From: Asterias amurensis
Lineage: Eukaryota > Echinodermata > Asteroidea > Forcipulatida > Asteriidae
DNA: 64,000 nucleotides
Direction: 5' to 3'
NCBI RefSeq assembly: GCF_032118995.1
Contig: NC_092655.1
Span: 12,224,406 to 12,288,405 of the forward strand
In this document: in pieces, positions 34,847-47,800 of the stretch
Layout: every line of letters starts with the position of its first letter
How positions within the stretch are numbered: position 1 is the first letter of the stretch
Made by a program: the position numbers and the translations under genes
Notes under the pieces: model-generated
What the model saw: only the letters and a program-made list of their open reading frames with translations
Told to the model about the DNA's origin: nothing
The model's database searches: none

Positions 34847-35873
34847 TTAGGGACCCATGTCATCTGGGACATCCTCTAGAATCTTGACCTCACCACCAAG
34901 AACCTTCTTTTGCTCCTGGTCTTCGACAGGTTCTTTTGGTTCGGGTGCCTTTATGACTAACGGTTCAGGTTCTCGACACCCGTCTTCTCCGATGAACTCC
35001 TTTACTGTCACCTCACACAGCTGTAGAAACGAATGCTTATCAGAGGGGATGTCGACGCTAATGTAACGCGCCACCAACGGTGGGTCACATACCAACTCAA
35101 TTGTGCCTCCGCGTGGAGTTGCCATGGCAGGACTGACTACATCTCCGCACTGGGGATTGCTTTGAATGTTGCGACTGGTACCCGCGCGAACAACAGCATT
35201 CGTCAAACGCTCACCTAGTGATAGAGATGAACAAAATAACAGAGAATTTGTTTTCATTAATGAAACAAAAGTAACCCATTATTTCAATAAAGCAGTTGTG
35301 TTGAGTACTTACTACAACAATCCCCACGATTGAGAAGGACAACTTTACTGATGCAATGTTCATCTTCAAGGTCTACTATCCACCATGGATCATCCTCTTC
35401 CTCTGTTTAGTACACAAAATAACAACAAAACATTAAAACCAGAGTTAACAAATTACATCAGTACATGCTATTGTTATGGGACTATGATCGCCAGTAGCCG
35501 TTAGCCTGGTCTGGGAGGTTGGAGTCTCCGTCTTTAATTTACCTAAGTTTATTAAGTTAAGTTATTAAATAAAGCTATTGTGTTCTCTAATAAGAAGTCT
35601 CACAAGCCTGTTTTATTTGAAGTTTGTGTACTAGTATCCCGGTAGGCTGACAAAGCCATAATACTATTCTAACCTCATCTAGGTATTTTGCACAACTAAC
35701 ATGACATGTTGTATCCACAAAGAAGTTACGATTTGTCGACTTACTTGTGTGTGTACAGATAAATTCTGGTGACAGGTTAGTGTCCAGGTTTCCGTCTGCA
35801 GCTTTATCTGGCGAGTACCTATAGTCATAGTAAGAACTTTGCTCCGTCGGCTTACCGATTATAGACAAATCGC
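34847..35873 (-). CDS. Gene A FTP domain 3 and acidic C-terminal tail
   Basis: Exon 9 (35873-35745) reads LSIIGKPTEQSS...DKAADGNLDTN. Exon 10 (35402-35313) reads DPWWIVDLEDEHCISKVVL and LLNRGDCC. Exon 11 (35214-34847) reads RLTNAVVRAGTSRN, QCGDVV, ARYISVDIPSDKH and LQLCEVTVKEF. About 48 residues follow, rich in Glu, Pro and Lys and ending DVPDDMGP. The RGDCCSER motif is intact, and the exon phases (1-1) are consistent across all joins. Confidence 0.9.
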
Positions 35874-38800
35874 CTGTTCAGAAACCAAAAAATATATTTA
35901 GTGTTTTGTGACTTTGTTGTCCGAATTGCTTTGCATTCAAACTCAACTAAGTTTAACAGCTTACCAAGTAGATGTGATAACGGTCCCACTACAGCGATAA
36001 CGAGAACGATAACGATCACGACGCAAAGAGAACGCGTTCTATTGGTTGAATTGCTTCACGCAGAATACGCACACGCCCATTCAACAAATAGAATGCGTTC
36101 TCTTGGCGTCGTTATCGTTATCGTTCTCGTTATCGCTGCAGTGGGACTGGGCCTTAAAGCTACTTTGAAATTGGGCATTTTGACATTCACATAGGTTTGT
36201 GCAGTGTCCACAATCGATGTACAATTAATGGGTACAAACCTACTTGAATGTGCTATTTCCAATATCGATATAGCAACGTTGACAAACCTACTTGAATGTG
36301 CTATGTCCAATATCGATATAGCAACGTTGACAAACCTACTTGAATGTGCTATTTCCAACATCGATATAGCAACGTTGACAAACCTACTTAAATGTGCTAT
36401 GTCCAATATCGATATAGCAACGTTGACAAACCTACTTGAATGTGCTATGTCCAATATCGATATAGCAACGTTGACAAACCTACTTGAATGTGCTAAATAA
36501 ATTATTTAATTCCAATATCGATATAGCAACGTTGACAAACCTACTTGAATGTGCTATGTCCAATATCGATATAGCAACGTTGATTTTCGCTGTACAAATC
36601 TCAGTGAATCACTGAGATTTGTACAGCGAATTGTGAATGTTGCTATATCGATGTTTGTCATTTGACATTCAAGTAGGTTTGTTGGACGTATCAAACATCA
36701 AACTTACTTTGCTGCCATGGTGTGATGGTTGATTATTGTTATTTGTGTTTACCCTCTACGATTTTTTTTATATTTTTTTTATGCAAGTCGCCTCACACAC
36801 AAGGCCTGAAGGCCACTTCAAGGTGTGGGCTACAATTGTTTTTTCCAGAGGCCATTGCCACCTACTCCTAGGGCTGAAACAGGGTTACCCCTTTTACAGT
36901 CCATACGAATGTAGGCTTGGGTATCATCAATTCGAAGCCTGGCCGGTAGCAAGTGTCACGTAGTTTTTTATGTAGCAAGTGTCACGACACGACCGAGATC
37001 CGAACCCACACCCTGCTGATGATCATCATGTATATTATTGTGACCCTCTCAAAAAATTAAATCATCGGATAAGGATAGAGGCTACGGCAGTTTGGTTTAT
37101 TGACACTCGGTGCACAGTTACCATTTTATTCCTGTAACAGACGAATAAATATGTGTTGCCAGGTTTTCACTGGAAATCAGTATGAGGGTTGTGGAAGCGC
37201 GCGAAATTGAAATGCATCTCAAGAGAGGGCGCTCCTCATGAATAATTAAATGTTACATAATTTAAAAAAATGCAATAAAAATAATAGTTGGGGTACAATT
37301 CCTATGACCGTCACATTATTATACAGATATTGACTGGTAATGAGGTAACTACTGTACGTCTATTCCCCCGAGGGACTTTGAGTGACCAGAAGAGCGACAT
37401 TATTTCCCGAGGCCGAAGGCAAAAGGGAAGTAGGCCCCTCTTCTGGTCACTCACAGGCCCGAGGGGGAATAGACGTACACTAGTTACCGAATTAAGCCAG
37501 TCAATTATGTGTTTTATAACACAGCTCGTTCTTAAATAAGGGAATCAATGTGTGGTGAAGAGGTTTCAACTAGTGGTTTACTCCCAAAGAGGCCTGGTTC
37601 TTGATAATTTTACGGGGACGAAGTCGAGGTAAATTATCAAGAACCAGGCCTCGGCAGGTTTAAACCACTAAGTGAAAACTAGTTCATAAAATTAATACAC
37701 TTTCGGTAAAGAAACATCAACACTTTGGGTCAAAAAGTAAAATAAATGCAAACATTACAATTGTTCAATGATTTCTTTCAACACACCACCCCTCCAGCTA
37801 TGAAATGGTAAAGCCCTCCGCCGCCCTCGGGTAAACAACTCCTTATAAGGGAATGCTGTGCGCGTCGCGCGTATCGCGTAGTGTGGCACAACTGTCGCGG
37901 CCGTTGCTCTCGACCAATAGGGATGAAGAAACTGTCTTATAATCACAGGTGCAAGGTCGCGTGTCACGCCCATGTTTCAAGGTATTAATGAATGTGAAAT
38001 AAGAACAGAAATCTTGAAAAGAAAGGAAGTTTTGTTGTTGCTGTTCAATGTTCAAGTCAAGAGAGGGCGCTGTAACGGAGGCTTTTTTCAAAGACAATTA
38101 AGTGCCCGCTCAGGAACTAGTTCCCGCAAAACACGTGCGCGCAATCACTAGATATAAGTTCATCCCACGTGACCGTGTTTCAGCCAACCAGATTACAGAA
38201 CAAGCAAGGGGTGTCTTATAAAACTGACTATACTTACGTTCGTCACTTTCACACTGGTTGACGTCAAGTTCGTAGATCTCTACTTCACGTAGTTGCAAAT
38301 ATTCTTTTCTGCCTGGTATGTTAACACTGACGTAACGCGCCGATAACGGTGGTCCACAGTAAACGGCCAGAACTCCGCCTCTAATCTTGGCTTGTTCAGC
38401 GGTGATTGCTGATCCGCATCGGGTATTTGTATGTATGCATTTGCTTGTTCCTGCTCTCACAACAGCATTCGATAAACGGTCGCCTAATGAAATAAATGGA
38501 AAAAATACAATATCAAAATCTTACTTTGGTCACACGCACACATTCAATGTTTTGCATCCTTGTGGAAACAGTATTTAGAATTCCCCTATGAGTCCAAAGG
38601 AAGATCTTGGGCATTAAGTGGAGTGACTTCGTCCGCAACGAGGAGGTCAGAGATCGATCACAACAAACTCCAGTGTCCAATACAATCTGTGGGCGGCTCA
38701 TGAACTGGCTGGGCCATGTTTCGCGGCTCCCCCCTTCGAGACTCGCCAATCAAGTCCTGTGGTGGAACCCGCCGGGAAGGAGGAGGAGAGGCCGACCTAA

Positions 38801-41800
38801 AATGAACTGGCACCAGACCATCCAGCGGGACCTTCATAGGGTCAATAGAGGCTGGAGCGACGTCAGGTCACTGACTGCCGACCGATCTGCCTGGAGAGCG
38901 TTGACTGCCTCATGCGTCGGACGACGCAGGAGCCCCTAAGTCTAAGTATGAGTCCCTGTTTTGGGGTTTTGTTTTTCTCTGCCTCCAGAAGGTAGTGATT
39001 ATAAAATAATTTGTTGTGCAGTCGCTGTGAGGACATTGCCTTGCTCTCTGTACATGCTCTTAAAGATACTGGACATTATTGGTAATTGTCAAAGACCAGT
39101 CTTCTCACTTTGTGTATCTCAACATAATATGCATACAAATAACAAACCTGTGAAAATTTAAAATCAATTGGTCGTCGTCGAGGTTGCGAGATAATAAAAG
39201 AATTTTATTTCGAGACCTCAGACTTAGAACTTGAGGTCTCGAAATCAAGCATCTGAACGCACAGAACTTCGTGTGACAAGGGTGTTTTTCTCTTTCATTA
39301 TTATCTCGCAACTTCGACGACCAATTGACTGGTTTTTGACAATTACCAATAATGTCCAGTGTCTTGGGGGATAGCATGCTCTATTGGTCTCATTGCTAAC
39401 CTGGACATCTGACGTCACACGTCAAGGCTGGTGAATTAGGCAGGAGATCTGCCTTTAGCTTACTTCAATCAAAGTCCATAATCACCTTTCACCTAAATTC
39501 ATTTAACATTCACACTGCATGCGGCTTGCCGAAATAAACTGAGTAGCAATTTACAAGAATGCATGATTGTGAATTAGGCTTCTATCTGTCATAACTGACA
39601 TGGAAACCCTATACTTACTGCAGCAATCCCAACGGTTGAACAAAACCACTTTACTGATGCAGTGCGTGTCTACCAGATCTACTCTCCACCATGGATCAAA
39701 GTCATGACCTGCAAATGAAATATTGATATTTTGAACGGAAAACTGAGGGAATACTTTCCACTAAAACCCTACTCTATAAAAGTTTGAAAATCACACACTG
39801 CCCGTCTTAATCTTTTGTGACGTCACTTAGTTATCCGAGGTCTGTCTCCACTACCCTGATTCGTAAAGAGGTTCAATTCAATCCAATGAACATTTATTTT
39901 CATGTAGACAATAACAATTTAAACATATACACTAGAAAACAAATATCGATGAATATAATAATGAAGTACTGATTTGAAGATAATAACTACAAAAATTAAC
40001 GTAATAGTCAACATGCAGGGAAAAAGTTTAAGCATAATGCTTTTGTATATTATTTCCCTGAGACAGACAAGGACTTGGACGACAAGGAGAAAAAACAAAA
40101 GCAACCAAAAACAGAACAAATAAACAAAAAACAAACAATTACACAGACCAGACTAGTCAATAAAAAATAATTATCGTCACGACAGTCTTTGTACAATTAG
40201 TGTATACACTACAGTTCAAATACATAATTTATATTCGTTATGTTTAAGCTTTAAAGGAACACGTTGCCTTGGATCGGTCGAGTTGGTCTTTGAAAAGCGT
40301 TTATAACCGTTTGTTATAAAATGCATATGGATAGAAAGATGTTTAAAAAGTAGAATACAATGATCCACACACATTTGCCTCGAAATTGCGTTTTGCTTTG
40401 AGAGCTAACACGGTCGGCCATTTATGGGAGTAAAAAAATTGACTCCCATAAATGGCCGACCGTGTTTGTCGGCGAGGTAAAAAGAAAACCACGTAATTTC
40501 GAGTGATACTTCTGTGGATCACTATATTCTACTTTTAAAATATCTTTCTAATCATATGCATTCTATAACAAACGGTTACATACGCTTTTCAAAGACCAAC
40601 TCGACCGATCCAAGGCAACGTGTTCCTTTAAGAGATAAACAAATCTTTCACAAACTCTTTTTCGCTAGGTTTGAGCATAGAGCAAGTTGAGCATCAAAGG
40701 AGAAACAAATCTATCCTTTCCACTTTTATTTTACCAAGAAAAACAGTATAATTTTAACATTTTGAAAACAACCTTTAGACAAGTTTCTATACATTACGAC
40801 AAAAGAGTGAACAATCATGGCTAACTTGTTTCAGACACTGGACACAGTTGGTAAATGTTGTGCTTGGTGCATCTCAACATATAAACAAAATAATGAACCT
40901 GTGAAAATGTTTCGAAGTTGCGAGAAACTTTTGAAGTTGTATGCTTTCAGATGTTGATTTCGGGAGCTCAAAGTCTAATTCTGAGGTTTTGAAATCAAAT
41001 TCGAATATTCTGGCGGAAAATTACTTTTTTCTCGAAAACTACGTTACTTCAGAGGGTGCCGTTTCTCACAATGTTTTATACTATCAACCTCTCTTCATGA
41101 CTCGTTACCAAGAAAGTTGTAATGCTAACAATTATTTTGAGTAATTACCAATAGTGTCCAGTGTCTTTAAAAAATGAACCTGTTATTGTCTCTAAGTGGC
41201 AGTGGGTATATGATGAGGCACCCTAATATAGGTTGCTTACGGTCCAGCAGAATGACTTACCGGTGTGACTGAAACCTGGACTTACAAACTTGCCAATAAA
41301 ACCATCGGCGGCCCTCTTCGCTGGGTACTTGGTATCATCGTATCCGGAGCTTTGTTCGGTCGGGGAATTCAGAATGGAGATTCTCCCTGGGTTAGAGGTA
41401 AATTTGAGAACGAGGTAAATTTGTGTTAGAAGTAAATTTGGGTTTGGGTGTAAATTCCGGTTCCGATGTTAATTTGAGAAATAGGTCAATTTGGGTAAAG
41501 AGGTAATAGTTTGGGGTTTGAGGTTAATTTGGGTTTGGGGTAAATAATGTTGAGGGGGTAAATTTGGGTTTGGAGGTAAATTTGGGTTTAAAGCCATTGG
41601 ACACTTTCGGTAAACAGTATTGCCCAAGGCCCACACTTCGTGTATCACAATTTATATATAACTAGACAGCGAAGCTGCCATTACGAGCTGCCGGTCGCCA
41701 GATAGAACCAATGACTGACAGAAAAACCAACCATGTGATCAACTGATGGTCACAGGGGTGGAGACATTGACAAGTATGAAGTTAAGACCATTTAAGGTTT

Positions 41801-44800
41801 TCATCTTTTCATATTATCTACATGTAAGTAGCAATATTTGATTGAAGTTTTAAATCTGTACATCATCGCAATAAAGAGTGATGACAATTTAAAGGGACAC
41901 GTTGCCTTGTGCTGAAAATAGAGACACCTACTGAACAGCATCTCTGCCACACTTACAACAAGACCTAAAACCCTCTTTGTGTCAAACAGAGAAAAAAATC
42001 TGTACAATTGGAATTGAATTAGACCCCACCACAATTGTTCAATAGTGTCACACATCAGTACACCAGAAAATCCACACATGCATTGGTTCAATTCAGTGCA
42101 CACTCACACATTCATTGAACTAGTCAGTGGTACATGTACATGTATACACGTACAAGTACAAGAAATGTATTCAGATGTTTAATTTCCAGAAGAATAGTTT
42201 CAATTCAGTACATCAGTGCAATAAGAAGTTATGATCATTTAAGGTTTTCATTGTTTCAGCTCATTCAACTGGAATCATTGATGCACTCTTTGAATTTTAT
42301 CTTTTCATATGTATCTATACGACAGAAGCAATGTATTAAATTTCAAGTCAGTACATCGTTGCAATAAGAAGTTATGACCATTTAAGGTTTTCATTGTTTC
42401 AGCTCATTCAACTGGAATCATTGATGCACTCTTTGAATTTTATCTTTTCATATGTATCTATACGACAGAAGCAATGTTTTACTTAAGTTTCAAGTCAGTA
42501 CATCGTTGCAATCAGGAGTTATGATCATTTTATGTTTTTCATTGTTTCAGCTCATTCAACTGGAACCAGTGACAGAGAGATGGATTTTTGTTTAAACAAA
42601 TTATTTCAAAACTTTAAGATTTAAGTTTGAGTTTGTTTCTTTAAAATCCAGATGTCAATGTTTGACTTTGAGCATGAAAAAAAACGTTAAAATTTTTTGT
42701 ATTCCAAAAACTTTAACATTTTCTTATTCCAAAAACTTCACCATTATTGGAAAACATAGCTAAAAACTACAAAAAATTACTGACAAGTATATATAACAAT
42801 CTCACTTGGGCTTGTACATACCAAAAACAATTCAATTCAAAGACTGAAACTTAAACCATAAACTTTAACATTTCCACTTAGTGCGGACGGCCGGACGGAC
42901 GGACAGACGGACGGACGGTATTACATAGGCTCACATACTGCTACAGCAGCTCGCCAAAAATAATGACAAACCTGCGAAAATTCAGGCTCAATCAGTCATC
43001 GGAGTCGGGAGAAAATAACGGGAAAACCCACTCTTGTTTCCGCACGTTTCGCCGTGTAATGACATGTGTTTAAAATATATCCGTAAATCTCGATGTCGAG
43101 AATTGATATTGTTTTATCTCTTTCTCAAAAAGTAAAGCATTTCATGGAATAATATTTCAAGAGAAGTCTTTCACCATTCCCTTCTGTAAACCCTGTAAAT
43201 TATTTGTAAATCTGTGAACTTTTCTTTCTGTTCCGAAAGTGTCCAATGGCTTTAATAGGTTCATTTGAGTTTAGAGCATAGAGCTATATAATAAGACCTA
43301 AATTAGCTTTATGGTTTCGAGGTAAATTTGAGTTAGAGGTAAATTTGGGAAGGAGGTAAATTTGAGGTTTAGAGGTAAATTGGGTTGAGATGTAAATTTT
43401 GGTTTTGGTGTAAATTTGGGTTTTTAGGTACATTCGGGTTTAAGAAATATTGAGTTTAGATGTTAATTTCGGTTTAGGGGTAAATTTGGTATGAGAGGTT
43501 AATATACGCATCTTATTGTTTTGCTTTTTCTTCACTAAACATATTCTAATTACATCCCAATTTATTGTTTTACTATGCTTGTAGACACACACTCAAATTA
43601 ATCTGAATCCTGTTAGAGCGTGCATTATCTGGTTTTCCTTTTGTTCTCATAAATTCACATTAATTAAAAAATTATGGATGTTTTATGTTTGACGTAATTC
43701 TGATTATTCAACTCTCTGTGATCAATGGGTGAAATTGATTCCTGTTATGAATGTTATTTCCAGTAGTGTTACATCTAACTACAAAAGGATGAAGGTTAAT
43801 GCATAACGCCTCTTTTGTATTCGTGAACTTTAAATTATGGATTACATACAATGAAAGACAAACTCTTTGGAACCAAATGGGATTGAACGTTAAACCAAAA
43901 TGTGTTTTGTTGGCGACACCTGTAAGATGCCTTTGTGTACAAACTAATTAGCTCTTCAGTTAAAGGCAGTGGACACTATTGGTAATTGTCAACGACTAGC
44001 CTTCACAGTTGGTGTATCTCAACATATGCATAAAATAAATAACTTGTGAAAATTTGAGCTCAATCGGTCATCAAAGTTGCGAGATAATAATGAAAGAAGA
44101 AAACACCCTAATCACACTAAGTTGTGCGCGTTTAGATGGTTGATTTCGAGACCTCAAGTTCTAAATCTGAGGTCTCGAAATCAAATTCGTTAAAAATGGC
44201 TTCTTTCTCGAAAACTATGGCACTTCAGAGGGAGCCGTTTCTCACAATGTTTTATACCACCAACCTCTCCCCATTACTCGTCAACAAGAAAGGTTTTATG
44301 CTAATAATTATTGTGAGTAACTACCAATAGTGTCCACTGCCTTTAATAGAAAATGATTCACGATAGTTGATGCATAGGCCTACTTTAATTATCGGGATTA
44401 ACTTTTTTATACATGTAGTGTAGCATAATCGCTAACTTAATTAGATTTCAGTAATAATGGTGTAAGCGATAGACACATGACAAGATCAAAGGATTTGAAC
44501 CTGCAATTTCTAGGCTGATCAATTCCTTCAAAAAAATACACATCTGCAGCGCACAGATTCAAAATGTCGTGTCATAAGAATCTTTTTTTTTTCACAACCA
44601 GATTTCTTCGAAGTAAAATGTTTCTCAAAATGCTGTATACTATCAAACGCTGATGTAGGCTTCATAAAAAACAAAGATTAGTAGTGTCATTAGTTTAAAA
44701 GAGTGATTATCAAACGTATACTTTTTTACTACTAAAGTATTTTACGATTTAGTGGGGAAATAATTTCTGATAATACTCCCTGACGTACTTTCTATTTGGT

Positions 44801-47800
44801 GGCATCGTTGAATAGGATATTCCTCAACCTTAACTTCATGAAGATGTAGGTATTCCCTGTTTGGTAGAACAACGTTGACCTCACTCGCCAACAACGGCGG
44901 GTCACAGTAAACATCAATGACGTCCCCATTGTTAAAGTGGGATTCCACTGGTGACCCGCATCGTTGATTCAGATTGTAGAATGGACTGACCCCAGCTCGG
45001 ACAACGGCGTTCGCTAAACGTGCACCTGTTGCACAAAAAAACAAGTGTTCAACTTTCAGTCGTTTTGATTAATTAGTGTTCAATATGTCATTGCCTAAAT
45101 GGAAAGGGGTATTTAGGCACAAGAGATGAAGCACCTCTGGGGTGGATTTCACAAAGGTAGTCCTAACTTAGGACTAGTCCTAGGCAATGCTAAGAGATAG
45201 GACTGGTCCTAAGTTAGGACGTAACTCATCCTAACTTAGGACTGGTCCTATCTATTAGCATTGCCTAGGACTAGTCCTAAGTTAGGACTACCTTTGTGAA
45301 ATCCATTTTGGGGTAATTTCTGGATACTGGATGAATCTCCACACAAATTATGAATGGTCGTGATTTTTTTAACTTCCACATGGTCCCATGTCACCTTTCA
45401 GCGAGATAGTATTTCTTTGCCATTAGTTGAATATTACAATGTTTTCACGAGTTTTGAAGAGTTTGTACACACTTGTTAATCACATGGTTGGATTAGCTGG
45501 CGATATTGCGCGCATGCGTGAACGATGCCTTAGGCCGTATGAAAATGGTGGCGCATGTGGAGCTTAAAGGGTTTGGATACTTGTTACAAAACACAAAACA
45601 CCATGTCCACAAATTTACGTTAAACTCTACCGTTTGAAGATTATTATAGTAGAAAGCGTACCTAAAACTATTGGTTGCTGAGAAATGAGTAATACAATGT
45701 CATGAAAATACGTTTTTACATGCTAAAAAATTGTTTGTCTCATGATCACTGAGACGAAAATTATTTTCATGATATTGTTTTACTCATTTCTAAAAAACAA
45801 TAGCACTTCAGCAAGTAATATTTTCAGGGAAGCTTTCTACTATCATCAAACTGTCTTCAAACTGTATAAGTTTAGTGTAAATCTGTAGACATTGTGTTTT
45901 TTTCAACAAAAAGTACATAGATCCTTTAATGAAGCTGAAACAGAGATATCGTAAACTGTTTGAGATAAAATCATACAAACAATACATGGTTATTTCGGGT
46001 GACCAGTTGATGTTAGCTCCCCTTCGTATTTTGGAAGGTTGCAAACTTGTATCAGAAGTTTAGAAACTAGTAATAGAAGGTTAGAAACTAGTATAGGCCT
46101 ATTGGAAGTTTACCCTACTGGCAAGTGAGAAACTAGTATTGGAAGTTGAAAAACTAGTGTTGACAGACCAGTAATGGAAGTTGAAAAACTAGTACTGGAA
46201 GTTGACAATCTAGTGTTTGAAGTTGGCGGTCTAGTATTTGAAGTTAATAAACTAGTGTTGGAAGTTGACAAATTAGTATTGGAAGTTGGCAGTCTAGTAT
46301 TGGAAGTCATTAAACTAGTGTTGGAAGTTGAGAAACTAATATTTCAAGTTGACGAACTAGTATTGGAAGTGACAGACTTGTATTGGAAGTTGACCCTATA
46401 CTGGAAAGTGAGTAACTAGTATTGGAAGTTGAGGAACTAGTATTTCAAGTTGACGAACTAGTATTGGAAGTGACAGATTTTTATTGGAAGTTGACCCTAC
46501 TGGAAAGTGAGTAACTAGTATTGGAAGTTGAGAAACTAGTATTGGAAGTGGACAAACTAGTGTTGGAAGTTGGCGGTCTAGTATTTGAAGCTAATAAACT
46601 AGTGTTGGAATTTGAGAAACTAGTATTTCAAGTTGACGAACTAGTATTGGAAGTGACAGACATGTATTGGAAGTTGACCCTATACTGGAAAGTGAGAAAC
46701 TAGTATTGGAAGTTGAGGAACTTGTATTTCAAGTTGACGAACTAGTATTGGAACTTGGCGGTCTAGTATTTGAAGCTAATAAACTAGTGTTGGAATTTGA
46801 GAAACTAGTATACAAGTTGACGAACTAGTATTGGAAGTGACAGACATGTATTGGAAGTTGACCCTACTGGAAAGTGAGAAACTAGTATATTGGAAGTTGA
46901 GGAACTAGTATTGGAAGTTGACAAATAAATCAAAACAACACTGCAACAAAATATATTGCGGACTCCATTCGTTGGGAAACGGGGCTATATAGTTTTACCG
47001 ATGACATTTTAGCAAAATTTTTTGCGTAGAAATCTTCAAACTTACGCCATATGATATCTTAACACATAAAGGGTCCAAATTGTTTTAGCGACTTCGTTCG
47101 TCGAGTTGGTCTTTAAATACTTACCGCAACAGTCTTTACGATTGAAAAGGGTGACCTTTCCAATACAGTGTTCCTCCTTGAGTTGAACTGTCCAGAACGA
47201 ATGCTCATCATTCTCTATTTTAGAAACAGGCAAAACACACTTGGGAATTTAAAGAAATTAAGAAAAATAATCGTTAAGATCACAGATTACAGCTTGCACG
47301 TTCTCATGATGATGATAGCAGAAAACATCCCCTAAAAAATGTTTGTCTGAAAAGTCATTTGATGAGAAATGAATAATCTATTTCCGTGTTTGGAGTTTAT
47401 CGCACAGTGAGCATTCGAGATTTACCATGATAACTGTGTGTTTAAAAAGCCTTCCAAGGCGTTTTCATGCAGTATAATTTCTGAAGATTCTGAAGATGAA
47501 AGATAGATACAACAAAATCTCTAGAACTATAACGATAAGTTAAATTAAAAAAACTACACACGAAGTCGTCAGACGGTTGGGCAAGTAATTGGCAATAGAA
47601 GAAAATATTAAACAGACGCATTATCAATATCACTCAAAAACTGTATATTTGTTTGCTCATTTCTCAGGGGCTGCAGCGCCTCAGTGAGTGGTATTTAGGG
47701 GGAGGCTTTCTACTGTCATTGTCTTCGGGCCTAGAAGGTTTGGTTTGGAAATGTGGACATTTTGAAAAAGTACCCAAATCCTTCAAGGGCCTTAGTTTTA

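Larger units (their letters stand above)
41390..43500. repeat. 17-bp minisatellite broken by a nested insertion, gene A intron 5
   Basis: GAGGTAAATTTGGG units run to about 41590 and resume at about 43255. Between them lies a TTAA MITE of the AGCCATTGGACAC type (41592-43254), itself opened at about 41661-42955 by a 1.3-kb insert. Confidence 0.8.

Noticed and set aside
36204-36500. 16-residue repeat protein on the plus strand
   Set aside because: The 48-bp unit is a multiple of three, and opposite-strand frames are open as well. It lies inside a lectin intron.
37300-37690. CRISPR-like or regulatory hairpin array
   Set aside because: The hairpins are individual palindromic MITEs with copies elsewhere in the window, not regularly spaced repeats with unique spacers.
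46174-46703. Heptad-repeat coiled-coil protein (LVLEVDK repeats)
   Set aside because: It is the translation of the 21-bp satellite. The opposite strand is also open, and there is no splice or start context.
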